A stretch of 64,000 bases of DNA. It comes from JAPLMW01 sp964619675 (lineage in GTDB: Bacteria > Planctomycetota > Phycisphaerae > Sedimentisphaerales > UBA12454). Below are positions 61,239 through 64,000 of the stretch, piece after piece. Below the pieces are notes generated by a model. It had not been told where the DNA came from. It ran no database searches and worked only from the letters and a program-made list of their open reading frames with translations. Where the stretch lies: the NCBI GenBank assembly GCA_964619675.1, contig CAZUEO010000009.1:5633-69632 (forward strand). Reading direction: 5' to 3'. The position numbers and the translations under genes were made by a program. Position 1 is the first letter of the stretch, and each line of letters begins with the position of its first letter.

Positions 61239-61976
61239 ATGACAAAGTTAAGCGTAAATCTGAATAAAATCGCTCTCATCCGCAATTCGCGCACACTGGG
61301 CATTCCGAGCGTAATAAAAGCAGCTAAGACCTGCATCGCAGCCGGTGTATATGGCATAACGGTTCATCCCCGGCCTGATGAAAGGCACATAAGATACTCC
61401 GATGTTTACGAGTTAAAAGATGTCGTAAATACCGTCGAGTTCAATATTGAGGGTAATCCGCTGGAAGGCAGGTATATGGAAATAATGCCCGATATCAGGC
61501 CGACACAGGCGACTCTTGTGCCGGATAAAATCGGGGCGGTAACGAGCGACCACGGCTGGGATTTGAATAATGAAAATCTTAAAAGGCTTTCGCCGATTAT
61601 AAGCAGGCTTAAAGAGCTTAAAATAAGGGTAAGTCTCTTTGTTGACCCCGTGATTGAGACTGTTGACAAGGCAAAACAGCTTGGCGCCGATAGAATCGAG
61701 CTTTATACCGAGCCTTTTGCCACGGCCTTTCGGGAAAAGAAAGGTCTTGAATCTCTCACTGCTCGCTACGCAGCCGCAGCTAAAAAGGCCGATGAAATCG
61801 GTCTTGGCGTAAATGCCGGCCACGATTTAAATCTTGATAATCTCGGCTACTTCTGTAAAAATATAAGGCCGGTAATGGAAGTCTCAATCGGCCATGCATT
61901 CATATCGGATGCGATAGATATGGGGCTGGCTGACGCGGTAAAGGTATACTGCAAAATATTGAAGGAAAACTCGTAA
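61239..61976 (+). CDS. pdxJ: Pyridoxine 5'-phosphate synthase
   Basis: Condenses 1-deoxyxylulose 5-P with aminoacetone phosphate to pyridoxine 5'-P in the DXP-dependent PLP route. 245 aa TIM barrel with LSVNLNKIALIRNSR, the active-site TVHPRPDERHIR (about 45-56), ELYTEPFA and NAGHDLNLDNL. It uses the same sugar phosphate as Dxr. dapA follows 10 bases later; both probably share the promoter at 61193. Confidence 0.96.
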   Translation: MTKLSVNLNKIALIRNSRTLGIPSVIKAAKTCIAAGVYGITVHPRPDERHIRYSDVYELKDVVNTVEFNIEGNPLEGRYMEIMPDIRPTQATLVPDKIGAVTSDHGWDLNNENLKRLSPIISRLKELKIRVSLFVDPVIETVDKAKQLGADRIELYTEPFATAFREKKGLESLTARYAAAAKKADEIGLGVNAGHDLNLDNLGYFCKNIRPVMEVSIGHAFISDAIDMGLADAVKVYCKILKENS

Positions 61977-61986
61977 GGAGATAAAA

Positions 61987-62862
61987 ATGTTTAGCGGGTC
62001 AATGGTGGCATTGATAACACCGTTTGACGGTGGCGAAGTCGATTATAATACGCTTGACGAGCTTGCGGAGTTTCACTTAAAAAGCGGTACGGACGGCATA
62101 GTACCCTGCGGCACGACCGGTGAATCACCAACATTAAGCCATCCGGAACATCGACAGGTCATTGAGCGGGTGGTGAAAACCGCCGGCGGCAAAGTACCTG
62201 TAATAGCAGGCACAGGCTCAAACAGCACGGCTGAGGCAATCGAGCTTACCGCTTTTGCAAAAAAAGTCGGTGCCGACGCCTCACTTCAGGTAGCACCATA
62301 CTACAACAAACCTACACAGGAAGGCTTCTATCAGCACTTTGCGACAATCGCCGAAGAGGTCGATTTGCCGATGGTTCTCTATAACATTCCCGGCCGATGC
62401 GGCGGGACGGGTGTAACACCTGCTACTGTCGCAAGACTGGCGGAGATTGAGAACATCGTAGCAATAAAAGAGGCGAGCGGCCGGCTGGATTTTACCAGCG
62501 AGGTGGCAAACCTTTGCGATATTACGATACTGTCAGGAGATGATTCTTTGACGCTGCCGATATGTTCAGTCGGCGGCAAAGGCGTAATCAGCGTTGTGGC
62601 AAATATCGTACCTGCTGATGTAAAAGCTATGACGGATTTGATTCTGGAAGGCGATTTTGTTTCAGCGAGAAAATGGCATAATAAATTATTCAAACTTTGT
62701 AAAACAATGCTGAGTCTTGCTACAAACCCTATACCGGTCAAGGCTGCTATGGCGATACTCGGGATGGCTTCACAAGAGATGCGTCTGCCAATGACTCCGC
62801 TGAATACCGTTCAGAAAGAAGAATTGCGTAAACTGTTGAAAGATTACGGTTTGAACATTTAG
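61987..62862 (+). CDS. dapA: 4-hydroxy-tetrahydrodipicolinate synthase
   Basis: First step of DAP/lysine synthesis, needed for peptidoglycan. 291 aa TIM barrel with GTTGESPTL (about 43-51), the catalytic Tyr in LYNIPGR and the Schiff-base Lys in VAIKEASGR. AAGGAG lies at 61975-61980 before the ATG. Normal length. Confidence 0.96.
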   Translation: MFSGSMVALITPFDGGEVDYNTLDELAEFHLKSGTDGIVPCGTTGESPTLSHPEHRQVIERVVKTAGGKVPVIAGTGSNSTAEAIELTAFAKKVGADASLQVAPYYNKPTQEGFYQHFATIAEEVDLPMVLYNIPGRCGGTGVTPATVARLAEIENIVAIKEASGRLDFTSEVANLCDITILSGDDSLTLPICSVGGKGVISVVANIVPADVKAMTDLILEGDFVSARKWHNKLFKLCKTMLSLATNPIPVKAAMAILGMASQEMRLPMTPLNTVQKEELRKLLKDYGLNI

Positions 62863-62890
62863 TTTTATTAAATGGTCAGGAGATAAACAG

Positions 62891-63094
62891 GTGGCTACAG
62901 GTAAAGTAAAATGGTTCAATGCAAATAAGGGATACGGTTTTATCGTGCCGGACGACGGCGGGGCTGATTTATTTGTCCATCAGTCGGAAATAACGGCTGT
63001 CGGTCAAACATCACTCAAGGAAGACCAGGCAGTGGAATTTGAAATCGGCCAGGGCAAAAAAGGCCCCTGTGCAACAAATGTAAAACCCTGCTGA
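62891..63094 (+). CDS. Cold-shock domain protein
   Basis: 67-aa single cold-shock domain, GTG start with CAGGAG at 62877-62882. RNA-binding motifs KGYGFI (RNP1) and DLFVHQSEI (RNP2, with Gln-Ser in place of the usual Phe-Ser) are present, and it ends in QGKKGPCATNVKPC with two Cys. Probably an RNA chaperone. The 28-bp spacing to dapA allows either co-transcription or an own promoter. Confidence 0.93.
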   Translation: MATGKVKWFNANKGYGFIVPDDGGADLFVHQSEITAVGQTSLKEDQAVEFEIGQGKKGPCATNVKPC

Positions 63095-63097
63095 CCG

Positions 63098-63128
63098 ACG
63101 CTATTGCGTCGTAATAAGCTGCGCAGCA
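63098..63128 (+). terminator. Hairpins after the cold-shock gene
   Basis: GACGC-TATT-GCGTC (63098-63111) and GCTGCGCAGC (63117-63126) lie between the cold-shock gene and the convergent porin gene. There is no T run, so termination is only possible. Confidence 0.35.
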
Positions 63129-63132
63129 CAAG

Positions 63133-64000
63133 TTAGAAGGTATATTCAACATTGGCCATACATAAAAATGCATGGTCTCTGCTTGATGCATCATAGTAAT
63201 TTCCCGGCACAAAATACTCTACCAGGAAAAAGCCTTTGAGATTCTTGGTAAGCGTATACTTGAGCCAGCACGTCGCAAGCTGTCCTCTGAATTTACCGTT
63301 GTCCGCCCATATCAGTCCGCTGGCATCGGGAGTGTCCTTTCTTGTATTTTGATCGGCCCAGAGCAAATGGTAATCGGTGCATATCTGAATTTTTTCAGTA
63401 GGCCAGAAAGAATGGCCGACCCCGATTCTCTGGAGATTCGTAACGTGCGATGGTCCCGCCTCGGGCATATACACGTAAGAATTTATAATACTCCACTGCG
63501 GCCACTCTCCCCACAACGGGTCAAATGCTTCATTCTTGTCGGTATCAGGGTCATCGCCGGTAAGGTATTCAAGACACGCATGAAGTTCACTTTTCTTCTC
63601 ATCGTTAAAGTTATATTCAAGCCTGTTATTCGTTCCAAAAGCCCGCATAGTCTCCCTGTTCTTGTCGCCTAACTGCATCGCACCTTCTATTCTGTATTTC
63701 CAGTGCTCGCTTGAGCCGATTGGCCCGCACATAGCGCCGCCGACGGTATATATTTCATCCTTTGCGCTAGAATTGACGGCGTTGCTGTTCTTGTAGATAA
63801 AGTACCCTTCAAGCTGTAAATTCTCTATGGTCTTGTCGGTCACATAAAAGATAGCCCCCCTTGTATCATTGCCGCTAATAAGCTTGTCATTGTCGCCGCT
63901 GATCGGCGCTAGATGCCTGGATGATCTGGCAGGCTGTTCTATATAAACCATATCCAGTGTAGTATCCCTGCTCTGCATCTGATAGGTAAGACGTATGGCA
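63133..64000 (-). CDS. Outer-membrane porin, alginate-export-like (5' end outside window)
   Basis: The frame stays open past ATG 63978 to the window edge (AIRLTYQ precedes it), so the gene starts beyond 64000. The visible 289 residues are alternating amphipathic strands (LQLEGYFIYKNSN, WKYRIEGAMQLGDK, KGFFLVEYFVPG) ending in an aromatic C-terminal strand ANVEYTF-stop, the signal for outer-membrane insertion. The pattern fits the alginate_export beta-barrel family common in planctomycetes. Substrate unknown. Confidence 0.75.
   Translation of the reverse strand, partial: AIRLTYQMQSRDTTLDMVYIEQPARSSRHLAPISGDNDKLISGNDTRGAIFYVTDKTIENLQLEGYFIYKNSNAVNSSAKDEIYTVGGAMCGPIGSSEHWKYRIEGAMQLGDKNRETMRAFGTNNRLEYNFNDEKKSELHACLEYLTGDDPDTDKNEAFDPLWGEWPQWSIINSYVYMPEAGPSHVTNLQRIGVGHSFWPTEKIQICTDYHLLWADQNTRKDTPDASGLIWADNGKFRGQLATCWLKYTLTKNLKGFFLVEYFVPGNYYDASSRDHAFLCMANVEYTF

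Noticed and set aside
1..64000. tRNA or rRNA genes
   Set aside because: I saw no rRNA-like stretch and no convincing cloverleaf; a program such as tRNAscan-SE would be needed to be sure.

Overview
The window most likely comes from a Gram-negative planctomycete of the Phycisphaerae type, probably a metagenome-assembled genome (there is a run of ten Ns inside ribBA). Pointers are the secreted GLUG-repeat protein ending in a dockerin-like module (1-824), a DUF4954 protein, an OmcB-like DUF11 lipoprotein known best from chlamydiae, a cell-wall cluster that stops at ftsQ without ftsA/ftsZ, and intergenic DNA full of short dispersed repeats. The taxonomic call is inference from gene content; no rRNA gene is present.

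Layout. 1-10.3 kb: end of a secreted protein, accD, then a long co-directional run hisC-hisB-ispF-cysS-ruvC-ruvA-ruvB-amidase-ZIP transporter-manA. 10.3-14.1 kb: a NusG/RfaH-like factor from a leaderless promoter, a small membrane protein, and a divergent iron-uptake operon (DtxR-family regulator-feoA-feoB) with a visible operator. 14.2-29.2 kb: a surface-glycan region of two convergent operons: polyprenyl-phosphate glycosyltransferase, two ArnT/PMT-like membrane transferases, GT4, deacetylase, five methyltransferase domains, a flippase-like protein, YfhO, and two fusions that join the same two domains in opposite order. 29.2-33.7 kb: PocR-AraC regulator, dxr and a large RseP-type site-2 protease, in the same direction as the second glycan operon.

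33.7-44 kb is accessory-looking: a DRTGG ATPase, a pentapeptide-repeat ion channel paired with a small putative nuclease, 2.2 kb of repeat-rich non-coding DNA, the one-carbon genes fhs and folD, then a compact defence-like patch (MNT/HEPN toxin-antitoxin pair, a second diverged folD 3' end, and a RAYT transposase plus AbiV-like gene bracketed by perfect 27-bp inverted repeats). 44-64 kb: DUF4954, P5C dehydrogenase, murC-murB-ddl-ftsQ, the OmcB-like lipoprotein, rmuC, SDR, anion permease, MauE/DoxX-thioredoxin fusion, ribBA-pgsA-SDR, pdxJ, dapA, a cold-shock protein and a truncated outer-membrane porin.

The core genes supply histidine, MEP isoprenoids (ispF, dxr), cysteinyl-tRNA, Holliday-junction processing, folate C1 units, peptidoglycan precursors, riboflavin, PLP, lysine/DAP and phospholipid. 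The strongest leads for something undescribed are the RAYT/AbiV unit at 42452-43857, the channel/nuclease pair at 35276-36696, and the structured non-coding elements at 37646-38405.
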